Counted from the stretch's first letter, positions 9,525 through 18,529 are shown. The stretch is 20,758 nt of DNA from Haplomitrium mnioides (GCA_049999725.1 JBNGIS010012946.1:1-20758); one strand, 5' to 3'. Made by a program: numbers and translations. The notes: generated by a model from the sequence alone, not told the origin.

Positions 9525-9911
9525 TGTAAAAGAACTCAAAGACATACTTCCAAATAAGTAACACTTCAAGATAACTCTAAAAGAGTTACACAACTCAAGG
9601 CCAATAAGTAAACCAAAGCCAAGAGTGCTAGCTAAAGCCAAGCAACCAAAGAGCCAAATCGAATTGAGAGGAACTCTAGAATGAAGAGTGGAGCTAAGAA
9701 GTCCTTCTATTTATACAAGAGAAGAAGGTGTCATCCCTCTTTCTTCACTTACAAGTCAATTCTAAATTCAGCCCTAAAAAAATGATTCTCTACCAAAAGT
9801 GACTTTGAAGGCAAGTAATCTAATCTCAACCCTAAAAGTGACTCACTACCACTTCCTTCACTCCTCTCTATTTTCTTATAAATAACATAACCTTATGCTT
9901 GTACTATTATA
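9525..9911 (-). repeat. 5' LTR of the chromovirus
   Basis: 387 bp matching 4765-5137. The plus strand starts TGTAAAAGAACTCAAAG. The outer end reads TGTACTATTATA, where the other LTR has TGTACTATTACA, so the terminal CA (plus sense) has decayed to TA. Length differences come from small indels in the middle (about 9775-9820). It contains the TATA motif at 9715-9707. Confidence 0.95.
9707..9715 (-). promoter_or_regulatory. LTR TATA box (5' LTR copy)
   Basis: TATAAATAG on the minus strand, followed by AAGGAC. It is conserved with the 3' LTR copy and correctly placed to start the element's own transcript. Confidence 0.7.
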
Positions 9912-9916
9912 TGTTC
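9912..9916. repeat. Target-site duplication, right copy (TGTTC)
   Basis: Directly follows the outer edge of the 5' LTR and pairs with CGTTC at 4760-4764 (four of five bases). Confidence 0.8.
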
Positions 9917-10355
9917 TATTGGAACATCTTCCTCTAGCTGGTGAGAAACAAGCTAAGGGGTTAGACGAACATTTTGAGAATTATAACAAGTACTTGTAGA
10001 TTGTGAAGGTGGAAAGGTAAATTTTGGTTTGAGTCTTCGTCTTTTTCTTTCAAGGATGTAAGCCACAATCTTTTGTTGGGTAAGTAAAAAGTCATTCCAC
10101 TATTGAATATCGGAATATCTTAAGAACTTGTAGTAGTTCTCACTTATATTGTCGACACCTTACTGCAAAGACCACTTTCTCCATGTCATTTTCTATTTCT
10201 TCCTTTTGAGATTGTTTGATTTCAGAATATGCCTTCAAGGGAATCAATATCAAGCTTAAAATTTCTCTGTCCACTTCAAGTAGACACTTGAGCTAACAAA
10301 TACCATTCAAAGTTAACCAAAATTCATATGTTGAAAATCTTTGCCTTTGAATCAC

Positions 10356-11008
10356 TCAACTTGAACTTGAATTGTTGATTGAAGGCAATGTATGTATTCT
10401 TTCAACTAAGGAGGGGTGTTGTTGCAAAAACAATTTGTAATCCCAAGTCTCCATCAGAAGAGTTACTTGGGTTTTAGAATTATAAGACAATTGTAGCTCC
10501 TTGCTAAGACTTGTCATTGTGAAAGTCTTGACACGTTTCAAACGTTTTGAGAGTCTATTGAATATTTGATCAATTTGATTGTGAGTATAACTGACCATGA
10601 GAAATCCCATCTTTATTTTTTGAAAAATATTCTTGGTGATAAGGAAACTAAGATATCCAATAAGATGGAATTCTTATTCTCTTGTGTCGTATTATCCAAC
10701 TAAAGATACAAGATGGGAGCTAACGACCTTTCAAAGTCACATAATATTTTATTTAGCATTGTAACTATCCAATTGAAGTCACTTCTCAAGACACTCAGAG
10801 AAAGACCATGATTGAACAATAATGCATCAACAACATGCAAACCCGTCAAAAAATCTCTATTGATGTTTTTAGGTGGCAAAAGCTAGTGTGGAATCACTCT
10901 TTTCTTTTGATCCATTCCATCAATGCTCAAGTATTTTTATCCATTGGCATAGCATTTTCTTTGATGGTTTGCAAGCTTTGCTCTTTCTTTCATTTGTTGA
11001 TCACAATG
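10356..11008 (-). pseudogene. Conserved core of the DUF7869-like pseudogene
   Basis: One reading frame runs from 11008 to about 10640: HCDQQMKERAKLANHQRKC, a TAA stop, KYLSIDGMDQKKRVIPH, a TAG stop, NINRDFLTGLHVVDALLFNH, then LRSDFNWIVTMLNKILCDFE, then LYL, a TAG stop where the family has Gln, and LDNTTQENKN. After a frameshift the frame 10610-10356 reads MGFLMVSYTHNQIDQIFNRL, then basic KRLKRVKTFT, a linker and LLMETWDYKLFLQQHP. DGMDQ is at 10921-10907, LDN at 10699-10691, ENKN at 10681-10670 and THNQIDQ within 10592-10560. Gly and His of the usual GHTH are Ser and Tyr. The Asp-rich, evenly spaced motifs could suggest a nuclease-like fold; this is inference only. Confidence 0.72.
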
Positions 11009-11276
11009 AAAAACAATTGGCAATTATATTTGATTGGATCATCCAAAAGCACCAAAAAGATATAAATAGTTCTCTGAAACATATCTTGATGTCTCAAATT
11101 TCAAAAGATAACTTTAAACGCAAAGAATATTCAAGTAACTTTAACAAATGTTTTGATAACAGTGGGTGAAAACTAAAAACAACAATTCAAAGTCTAGTTT
11201 GTATTCTTTAAGTGTATGAGAATCAAAACAACATTCACAACAATTAGGTAAATTTAAAGAAACAAACACCACTTAC

Positions 11277-11306
11277 TTGTCTTTGACTCAACATGCGAAA
11301 GAGATT
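11277..11306 (-). other. Possible 30-nt micro-exon of the pseudogene
   Basis: Between the acceptor at 11310-11307 (TTTTCTCTTGTAG) and a strong donor-like GTAAGT starting at 11276 lie only 30 bases. If both sites were used this would be a ten-codon exon that keeps phase. Alternatively the donor is fortuitous and the exon continues toward 11008; the intervening stretch has poor coding quality, which favours a second intron. Confidence 0.35.
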
Positions 11307-11720
11307 CTACAAGAGAAAATAGAATGTTTGTGCCCATAGAGTCACAAACTGGAAGTACAATTTCTACGCTAGCATCAACTCTATGCGTGCATAGGATTCA
11401 AAGAAACAACAACAAAACCTATACATGTATAGGATCAAAAGAAATAACATTAATTCTTTGGCTAGCTTTGACTGTAGTTGCAACTGGAATAAAAGAAATA
11501 AGAACAAAACCTATGTGAGCATAAGGCACAAACAACATAAATGATTCTCAATCTTGTTTATCTCAGATTGGGCCTTGGACTGAAAGCAACAACAGTAAAA
11601 CCCAGCGTGTGCCTAAGCTCACAAACAATAACCAAAACAATTTCTACGCTTTATTTGACTTTCAGCATGCTTTGGATTCAAACTAAAAGCAATAGACTCT
11701 ATACAAGCATAGAGTCTTAC
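11307..11720 (-). other. Spliceosomal intron of the pseudogene
   Basis: The minus strand shows TTTTCAG|GTAAGA at 11721/11720 and, 414 bases on, the pyrimidine-rich acceptor TTTTCTCTTGTAG ending at 11307. Both fit plant splice consensus. The interval separates the N-terminal domain and spacer of the pseudogene from its core and is almost entirely filled by repeat motifs absent from the flanking exon sequence. An intron in transcriptional orientation argues that this gene copy did not arise by reverse transcription of its own mRNA. Confidence 0.6.
11345..11716. repeat. Intron-filling repeats with palindromic cores
   Basis: Several related motifs recur. TTCTACGCT starts at about 11361 and again at about 11641, the first followed by CTCTATGCGTGCATAGGATTC, which is the core of the 37-bp minisatellite at 3446-3832. 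AACAAAACCTAT recurs at about 11412 and 11502, each followed by a CATA-AGG or TATAGG half and an AAATGATTCT- or TTAATTCT-like end. Perfect inverted repeats lie at 11418-11433 (CCTATACATGTATAGG) and 11695-11716 (GACTCTAT...ATAGAGTC, six-base loop). Confidence 0.6.
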
Positions 11721-12083
11721 CTGAAAATTGCAATTCCTATGGTTTTTTTTACTCCAATCTCATTTAAGAAACAAATCAACAAAAGCAATATCTTATGCAC
11801 TAAGTTTGAGAAAGTTCAACATCTCTAGAAGTATGCTTTGACTTTGGTAAAAAAAAAGCATCATAATTACCATAGGTTTCAAAAGGCTTTGAAATTTGCT
11901 ACCTTTGTCAGACTCCAAGACAATGTTTTGTAAAACCAAAAAAACTCATAATGCAATTGGGATTCTTCTCTTTCAAATAAGTTGTATAGTAGTCATAAAT
12001 CTCCCATTTTGCAAAACCATCTGACAAGTTATAAACTTTATAAGTGGGAATTCCTTCATAGTATTCTTGGAGAAATTATCCAT

Positions 12084-12400
12084 TCATTCACGCACAAATA
12101 CTCCTTTAGCGGATAATTCTCTGTTTCCAAAAATGTGTCTAGAATATCTATTTTTGAGATTTTGAATCCTTAGGATTCTATCGTTCCCTATTAATAATAT
12201 TAACTTGAAGGCTCTTCTATAAACAATGGTACCACCAGACAAAGTAAATTGATTGTCAAGATTGGAGTTCTTTCTTCGTATTTCCCAGTGCAAGATAACA
12301 TATCGATTCTTCATACTTTGTTGAAATCACATTTCTCTCACACTTCTTAAGAAATTTGTTTTGCACAACGACAAACAATTATTTTGACAACATGAAATTC
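12084..12400 (-). pseudogene. N-terminal Cys/YRRAF domain of the pseudogene
   Basis: In one frame from about 12400: CCQNNCLSLCKTNFLRSVRE, a TGA stop, then from 12314 MKNRYVILHWEIRR, FTLSGGTIVYRRAFKLILLI, GNDRILRIQNL and IFGNRE. I recall that proteins with the DGMDQ core usually start with a Cys-rich NCL segment, then a VCRKAF-type motif and a GNxRL..I helix. Here the expected Cys before RRAF is Tyr (12221-12219). The match in order, spacing and strand to the core 1 kb downstream supports a single ancestral gene. Confidence 0.6.
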
Positions 12401-13110
12401 TCTTCAATTTTAAAGCTGATATGAGAATTTTTTCTTCACAAAGCTCTTATCATGATGGACTTTTGGCAAAGAATTGTCATATAAAGTATTTACTCATTTG
12501 GGTTTTGGCCCAGACAAAGAACTTGTATGTTTTGCCAGTCGATGGGGTCTACAAGCAAATCCAGTCACTGAAGATAAAGCATTATCTTCAAGATCTTGTG
12601 CATCATTAGGAAAAAATTTGTTCTCTTGAAATATGATTTTGATCTATGTAGACCGCCTTGAGATGTAGGAAAACTGGACCATGCCAAAATAGAATCTTCA
12701 TCAAAATTTTAGGCAGAATGAAATGTCTTTTCTAAAATAATCGGTGCTCTTGACGATAGCTCAAGAGAAATATTCAGTGATTGTGACTCTTTGCTAGACT
12801 TACTATCTAAACTATTGTCTGAATATTCTTTCAACTGATCTTCCATTCTTGCTCAGAGGTCCATTTTGTTTAGAATTTACTCGTTGTTTGAGTGGTGCCA
12901 ATGATGATAGGGTTTCACCTCTAGAATTGAAGCAGTTGTTTGATTCTATGCTTTTTTTCTTTTGAGCAAATAGATTTGGATCTTGAACATTGTTGTCGTC
13001 ATCTGGTGTTGACAAAGAAACCTCTACAATCTTCTCATGAATGTGACTTGAACGTCTATATGTTGATATGTTGGAGTAATGTTCAGAAGAAGTAAACTTT
13101 GATCACTTGA

Positions 13111-14169
13111 CCGACAAGAAAGATCCAACGTGTGCAAAAGGTTGAGTCTCATATCGATGTGCACATTGGATTCATTCCTTGATCCTATGCGCGTGTTTCG
13201 ACTAGGTAAGGGCATAGAGAGAGGAAACCTCTCCTTGTTGTGAATGGGGGATGAGGAAGACTTATCTGCTAGGCTATCTTTGTAGTATAGTGGTAGTCTT
13301 CTTCAGGTTGTGTTTGTGGTATAGTGGTACTTAGGCTATGACAATGACAACTAGAAGGAGTAAGGACTAGCCTAGTTTCTTTCAAGGATAGTGATCAAAT
13401 ATGTACTAGTTGGAACAATATATTATAACAAGAACCAAATGTAAGCATGGACAACCCTAGTGATGAGTGTTCGCGTAGGCGACAAGTCTTAGACAAGAAT
13501 CGTACACAATAATATTAGGGAATAAGAGATTTGAGCTATCAAAGGGCAACACTCTCATGGCTAGAAGACGAGATACATTTCTGATCTAGGAATTCTTAAG
13601 ATTGAGGATGCATTGGACGTGAGATGCGAGCAGACACAAAAACTATCTAGGGGAAATGAGACAAAATCGGAAGATATAGAGAGACGGAGAGGTACATAGA
13701 TTGGGTTCTGACATTGTCTACTTTAGGGTTAGAAGGAGGTGTCTGATACAACTAATTGGGCTCTAAAGTGTATGTTTAATAGATCAGATCAAACTGTAAA
13801 GATGCTTTGGATTGGGAATATGTTGTACGTGATGACCGAATGAAGTTCCAATAAAGAGAGGTACCTTTGATTGGGTTTGGTGAATTGATCAGGGTGACGT
13901 CAATGGTACGACCGATTTGAAGCAATGTTCCAACTTCCTCATTGAAGACGGTGTTCGGTGGTGGTAATGGACTGGGTATAAAGGAGGTCTTATGAATGGT
14001 AGAGTAGACTTGTGGTCAATGGACCAGACCGATAAGGGCTAGTTCCAGATGGACAACATTGCGGGTTTCAACAACGTGGTTGGGTGGTCTATACTAACTG
14101 GATCAAATGGGTATTCTACGGTAGGTTTGAAAGATCGTTGGTACTAACTTTGTCTGATAGAAAAAGGAG
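13111..14169. other. Non-coding stretch upstream of the pseudogene
   Basis: No credible open frame. A minus-strand open stretch at 13215-13024 is in a different frame from the N-terminal reading and is not convincing. The stretch carries two A-box-like motifs (13280-13327, listed separately). Close to R2, a minus-strand TATCAGA (about 14159-14153) recalls a tRNA-Met primer site but is too short and too far from the repeat edge to call. Confidence 0.45.
13280..13327 (+). other. Two tRNA-like A-box motifs
   Basis: TTGTAGTATAGTGGTA (13280-13295) is identical, from memory, to the 5' quarter of plant nuclear tRNA-Asp including the RNA polymerase III A box. A related TTGTGGTATAGTGGTA ends at 13330. 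The A-box cores TAGTATAGTGG (13283-13293) and TGGTATAGTGG (13317-13327) both fit TRGYNNARNGG and are 34 bases apart. No acceptor stem, anticodon arm or good B box follows, so this is not a tRNA gene. It could be a tRNA fragment, the head of a tRNA-derived SINE, or chance. Confidence 0.35.
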
Positions 14170-15472
14170 TATGTATACTTGGGAAGGGATGACATGTGTC
14201 TGATATTTGGATTCTAAGAAGGTTCATTATTTTAACTACTTCGTCTAACATGCATCTATGAGTTACAACTCTTGGGATAATTTTCTATGTGGAGGAAGAT
14301 GGAAACTACTATCTTATGTTTTGTTTAACATGAGGAGTCTTGTTTGTAACATAAAGAAGGATTGTTCGATTTCTTATATATATGATTTTTAGGGAGTGCT
14401 ATAAGATATACTAAAATAAATCTAATAGAGGAAGGATCATACACATGAACAAATCTATAGAACTAGACTAGATGAGACAGATGAATTGTGGGGGCAGATC
14501 ATTACTCTTTATACATGATCAAGCTATACAACAGTGTGTTGCGTGCAAGTACACCAAGCTACTTGTCAGTTCCCTAAGCAGACAATATATATTCCTACAC
14601 TCTGGTAACTAGAAGTGACTAGGACTCCGATCTTTATAGTTCAACATAAGTTGGAATAGCCATGGAAGGCAGAAAGGACAATGACAAGGGAAGGAGGAAT
14701 GACAACTACATAGCATGGAAGGTGGACGCCTCTTTCTATTCTAGTCCTTTCTTTTCTTCTTTCTATTCTAGTCTCTTGTTTTTAACCTCTCTTAAACATA
14801 ACCACCAAATAGAACGAGTGGAGAACACAAGGAATGAACACACACAAAAGGATGACAATACAAGGACAGACTCTTAACACAAGTTTACATAACATAAGAC
14901 AATACAATACATAAGAACAATACTATAACTTACAATCATTTGATGAGAGCTCTTGTTGCTGCTTCAAAGAATCTTCTCAATTTTGCTTCCTTTCACTTGA
15001 TCTTTTCTTCAGAGTTTTGGTCTTGAGTAGACTAGCTTTGAAACTTTGCACTCATATATTTTGTTGAAGTCTTGTTTTCCATAGTATCCGACCACTTCGG
15101 GAACAACGTTGCTACCACACTATATCTTTGGCTTCAGCTCTTGGATAGTACTTGGTCTTCACTTGTCAATCTGATATGGAACTTCTCAACACTCTTTCAA
15201 GGTGTTTCTTACTCCTTGTTCAGATAAGTTCTTCAATAACTCCACAAGCCTCTTTGTGATAATCTTTCTCATCGAACTTCTCGAGCGGCGTGGCTAGGAG
15301 GGAACAAAAGAACCTTCAATGTTTGAGACATGACAAACTTTGGAGGACTTTGAAAGATGGCGGAGTACAAGAGACTAGAGGACAAAAGGCAGAGGAAGAG
15401 GCACTAATAATGAGGGAGACATAGACAAAAGAGAGAAACGACACACAAGAGCTAACTTTGGATCTTTCCTCT

Positions 15473-15485
15473 CTTTTTATACCCA
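15473..15485 (-). promoter_or_regulatory. TATA-like motif in R2
   Basis: The minus strand reads GGGTATAAAAAGAGAGG, a better TATA box than the R1 version (GGCATAAAAGG). It points toward the pseudogene, whose N-terminal stretch begins about 2.4 kb downstream, so R2 could be its former promoter or the U3 of an LTR. Confidence 0.45.
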
Positions 15486-15540
15486 ATACTTTAACGTAAC
15501 ATAACGAAAATAGAAACCAAGGCTTAACTTAACATGAAGA

Positions 15541-15545
15541 CTATT
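15541..15545. repeat. Target-site duplication of the 4.2-kb insertion, left copy
   Basis: CTATT here and at 19771-19775 (with a preceding A at both, so possibly ACTATT). The uninterrupted R1 copy has the single site CTATT at 2777-2781, which makes the duplication and its position unusually secure. Confidence 0.75.
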
Positions 15546-17433
15546 TTTCAGCCATGTGGTCGGAGCCTTAACTCATGTCTGACCGATGTACACCCACTTA
15601 AGGGCTAGCTAGTGTTTCGGGACCTTTTATGGAAGGGGCTTTGCACCAAATGGATCCCAACTCCTACTTACCAGCTCTGGAGTGTCTGCACAACACCCAA
15701 CAACACCCAAGCACGACGTCTGCCTGCATACAACTACCGTCACACTTCCCTCCAATGCCCACAGATGCAAGTCACACCCCTTCTTCAGGCCTTAACCCTG
15801 AAAGGTGCCACTTGGAAGACATGGGCGGATAGAACAGGGCATCTGGTTCTTGTCTGTAATGGCCTCTTGGTGAGTCCTCTCTTGGAAGCTTTGAGTGGTT
15901 CTTGATTGCCTCACAGTCCTGGCCACTAGCCAACTTGCTCATTCATATTCATTTCCCCAATGCACACACGGGTAGGCTGTTATACTGCTGAGTCAATCCG
16001 CAATATAATTCAGGAGTCCAGAATTGGACCCAATCACCTTGTATACAAAACGGAAACAAGCCCCAACATCCAAATTACCACCATACAATGTTGTTAATCC
16101 TGGCTTTCCCTTCACAAGATGTCTCAGGATCTAAACAAATGGAATGCAAGCACTTCAAATACTAAGAACTTCACAAAACTACAAATAAAACACAAATCTA
16201 ATAATACACATAAACATAGAGACACCTATGCATGCATCTTGCCTTGCCAACATTGCAAGCCTTCCGACGTCTCAAGAACCAATCTTTTCTCCAAACGTTC
16301 CTTCAATCTCCCCTCAGCAACTCCAGTCTTCTTCTTATTCTCCCCCCACGCACTCTCACCAGACAGTTTTTCAACTTCCCTTGCGAGAAGCCCTGAATTT
16401 ACTTACTCAGGCTTGAAAGAGGATTTCTTTAACTTCCACCTTTCAAAGATAGTCCCCTCGATTGCTAGCCACCCACTCCACCTTGAGCTTCGAATGGATC
16501 TTCTCTGCAATGCACGGACACTAACACATCCACTCCTCTCTTGACTCCACTTGAGAAATTTGACCAGAAATGCCCCCAAACGCCCCTAGGATTGATGCTC
16601 CTACACAGACAATGCTGAGACGAATTCAAGACCAAAAGAACTCCCTTCAGCTTCAAGTAGCGATACACCTCCAAATGCTGGTCCACTCGCAACGATGAGT
16701 CCACCTGGATTGCCTGAGACTCTAGAGCTCCACGCTCATTGATTCTCAGTGCCCATCTAGTCCCTCTCCACCCCCGCTAGTCCCCCTGCACGAGTCCACT
16801 CGCCTCACGTGAATCCTTAATGGAATCCTCTCCTCTCTCCATTGCTGCTCCTTCCTCTTTGAGTTTGCTCTCACAACTCAATTCTGCATCAACATCAACC
16901 CCCCACACATTGCAACGATCCCATCTATACCCTCCTTGCAGGCGCGCATCACCCCCGAGCGATTCTTGATCAAGATCGCTCCTCCTCTCTTCGTTGGACT
17001 TGGCCGTTTTTCTCGTTAGCAATCGCTTCTTGGCAAGTTGACACCTGGCAGAGGCCCATCCGATTTTAGCGGTCATCTCCGACGCCTTAAGGTCGGGGGA
17101 CGAAAACTTCGGAGAAAGCTGACGATGGAATTTGTTGAACCCTGCTCTTGATTCACAATGCTCGCATTTGAAGAATCTCGACCTAGGATTGCCTCGCCGC
17201 TGGCCCACATTAGCAAATCCATAGCAGCCTCCGATTTGATCGCTCTAAGGCAGCAAGTTGAGCGCATACCCGAAGTTAGTGGTCGAAGAGGTCTTTTCGC
17301 GAGGAAATCCGTAAAGATTTGCCCGAAGAGTGTTGGGTTCACAGATCAATACTGCAGATTGGCTACCCGACGTATCTCGCGAGCTGATCCACAATTTCCT
17401 CAGTTGTTTCCCCGTTGCCATGCCTTCGATGTT

Positions 17434-17543
17434 GCCCACGGACTCCTGCAAGCCGCCACGTTTCTGCAATCGCCCACGGATGCCCGCGAGCCGCCACATT
17501 TCCGCAGTCGCTCACAGACTCCCGCAAGCCGCCACGTGTCCTG
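17434..17543. repeat. 38-bp tandem repeat, three units
   Basis: Units start at 17434, 17472 and 17510, each carrying a GCCCACGGA-like word, a CTCCCGCAAGCCGCCACGT-like word and TTCCGCA. A related single unit lies at about 18692-18730 (GCCACGTTTCCGCAACGCCC, then ACGGACTCCCGCAAT), showing that the motif is dispersed within the same insertion. Confidence 0.75.
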
Positions 17544-17564
17544 ATTGACCTTCTTCCGAGGCAT

Positions 17565-17753
17565 GCCATCTAACACCGCCCCCCAAAGGGGTAGTTTGAC
17601 CATCACATTGATTGGGTTCCGCGGTTGACTCAGCTCTGACCCGGAGGACCCCTCGGACCATCCATGAACGCCACGTCATCCGCAGCTGTGCCGTCCGACG
17701 TTGCCCCGCAAAGGGGTAGGCGGACCGTCACTTTGATTGGGTTCCGTGGTTGA
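17565..17753. repeat. Duplicated ~65-bp block, 125 bases apart
   Basis: Block A (17565-17629) and block B (17690-17753) share GCC.TC..AC..., CCCC-CAAAGGGGTAG, GACC.TCAC.TTGATTGGG and TTCCG.GGTTGAC. Each contains a short inverted repeat (CCCCAAAGGGG in A). A flanking CCACGTCATCC-like word recurs near 17670 and 17785, so the duplicated unit may be about 115-125 bases. Confidence 0.65.
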
Positions 17754-18009
17754 CCCGTTGACTTCCTCCTCTCTTCCGCGGATGCTACGTCATCCATAGA
17801 GTCCTTCCCTCGCCGAGTAAGAACAGTACCGTTGTCGCCGTTGAAGCCCTCTTGCCAAAAAGTTTGCGATAAGAACAACTCGCGCCCGAAGCTCCCTTTG
17901 TGAAAAATGCTTGATATAGGAACTATAAAGGACTCCTCTTCAACCTCCATCAAACTTTCAACATCGCCCTGTACTCCTTCAAACTTTCGTCCTTATCATC
18001 TCCGGATCT

Positions 18010-18495
18010 ACGATAGATCACCCTTTCGGTTCATCGCTCCTTGCTTCTTCCTCTGGCCGGACCGTCGATAGATCGTCTTTTCGCCACTCTTTGCTCTTCC
18101 TCTAGCCAGACCGTCAATAGATTGCCTTTTTGCCACTCTTTGATCTTCCTATGGCCGGGCCATCGATAGATTGCCTTTTCGCCACTCTTTGATCTTCCTT
18201 TGACCGGACCGTCGATAGATTGCCTTTTCGCCACTCTTTGATCTTCCTATGGTCGGACCGTCGATAGATCACCTTTTTGCCACTCTTTGATCTTCCTCTG
18301 GCCGGGCTGTCGATAGATTGCCTTTTCACCACTCTTTGATCTTCCTCTGACCGGACCGTTGATAGATTGCCTTTTCGCCATTCTTTGATCTTCCTCTGGT
18401 CGGACCGTCGATAGATTGCCTTTTCGCCACTCTTTGATCTTCCTCTGGTCAGACTGTTAATAGATCGTCTTTTCGGCACTCTTTCCTTGCTTCTC
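18010..18495. repeat. 49-bp tandem array, about ten units
   Basis: The word CGCCACTCTTT and its variants recur with exact 49-base spacing: the aligned base is at 18083, 18132, 18181, 18230, 18279, 18328, 18377, 18426 and 18475, with degenerate units at each edge. Each unit also has GATCTTCCT, a GGCCGGACCGT-like word and CGATAGATTGCC. Since 49 is not a multiple of three, the frame shifts each unit; on the minus strand long open stretches result (18479-18114 and 18234-18031) with a repeating basic peptide (for example RRSDQRKIKEWRKGNLSTVR). It has the character of a minisatellite, not of a proven gene. Confidence 0.85.
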
Positions 18496-18529
18496 TGGTT
18501 GGACCTCGCAACAACTTCTTGTTAAGCGG

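Larger units (their letters stand above)
4765..9911 (-). mobile_element. Degenerate full-length Ty3/Gypsy chromovirus
   Basis: A structurally complete but inactive LTR retrotransposon of 5147 bp in minus orientation. Order in element sense: 5' LTR (9911-9525), tRNA-iMet primer site, gag with a CCHC knuckle, protease, reverse transcriptase, RNase H, integrase, C-terminal chromodomain, polypurine tract, 3' LTR (5137-4765). The gag-PR-RT-RH-IN order and chromodomain define a chromovirus. The compact size and LTRs of about 380 bp are reminiscent of the Reina-type group, but that is a guess needing a tree. Both LTRs begin TG and end CA in element sense apart from a decayed end on the 5' LTR. Roughly 25-30 substitutions plus several indels between LTRs (about 8% by eye) indicate an old insertion. 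Stops, frameshifts and lost catalytic residues occur in every domain, so no product can be made. It lies inside the DUF7869-like pseudogene. Confidence 0.95.
9917..13110 (-). pseudogene. 5' part and core of a spliced DUF7869-like pseudogene
   Basis: A decayed cellular-type gene of a eukaryotic family whose function I do not know. In minus sense: a Ser/Asp-rich N-terminal stretch (about 13110-12640; for example STPDDDNNVQDPNLFAQKKK, then after a frameshift MEDQLKEYSDNSLDSKSSKE); a Cys segment and YRRAF domain (12392-12084); a spacer with KVYNLSDGFAKWEIYDYYTT (about 12040); a repeat-filled intron (11720-11307); then a core (11008-10356) with IDGMDQKK, LYL(stop)LDNTTQENKN and YTHNQIDQIF. I recall this motif series (canonically DGMDQ, QLDN..ENKN, GHTHEDIDQ) from uncharacterised proteins annotated DUF7869-like; that label is from memory. 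In-frame stops at 10939-10937, 10885-10883 and 10702-10700, plus a frameshift between 10670 and 10610, prove it is broken. Stops at otherwise conserved positions argue against assembly error alone. A chromovirus then split it. Confidence 0.7.
14170..15545 (-). repeat. Long direct repeat copy R2, left segment
   Basis: Aligns to 1358-2781 of R1 in the same orientation. It opens TATGTATACTTGGGAAGGGA where R1 has TGTGCATACACTTGAAGGGA, so the TG start is TA here. The alignment proceeds through GGAGGAAGATGG, CATACACATGAAC, TCCCTAAGCAGACAATATAT, CTCCACAAGCCTC and AACTTTGGAGGACTTTGAAA up to CTATT at 15541-15545, where a 4.2-kb element interrupts it. It has no conserved open frame; a short plus-strand open stretch at 14662-14877 is not shared with R1. 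Confidence 0.8.

Noticed and set aside
4765-9911. A still-active chromovirus
   Set aside because: Stops and frameshifts occur in all domains, and RT motif A and C acids, the zinc-knuckle His and one integrase finger His are lost.
13280-13400. Functional tRNA-Asp gene
   Set aside because: Only the D-arm side with the A box matches; no anticodon arm, TPsiC arm or acceptor stem can be formed downstream.
14150-14169. Primer binding site of an outer LTR element (minus-strand TATCAGA)
   Set aside because: Only a seven-base core matches the tRNA-iMet site and it is about ten bases away from the proposed repeat edge; insufficient to call.
16777-17544. Overlapping open frames on both strands (minus 17208-16777 of 143 codons, plus 17158-17544 of 128 codons)
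   Set aside because: Both strands and several frames are open at once in GC-richer, repeat-containing DNA. Translations show no recognisable domain, so none is supported as a gene.
18010-18495. CRISPR-like array (49-bp repeats)
   Set aside because: Pure tandem units with no spacer sequence between them; a minisatellite explains it.
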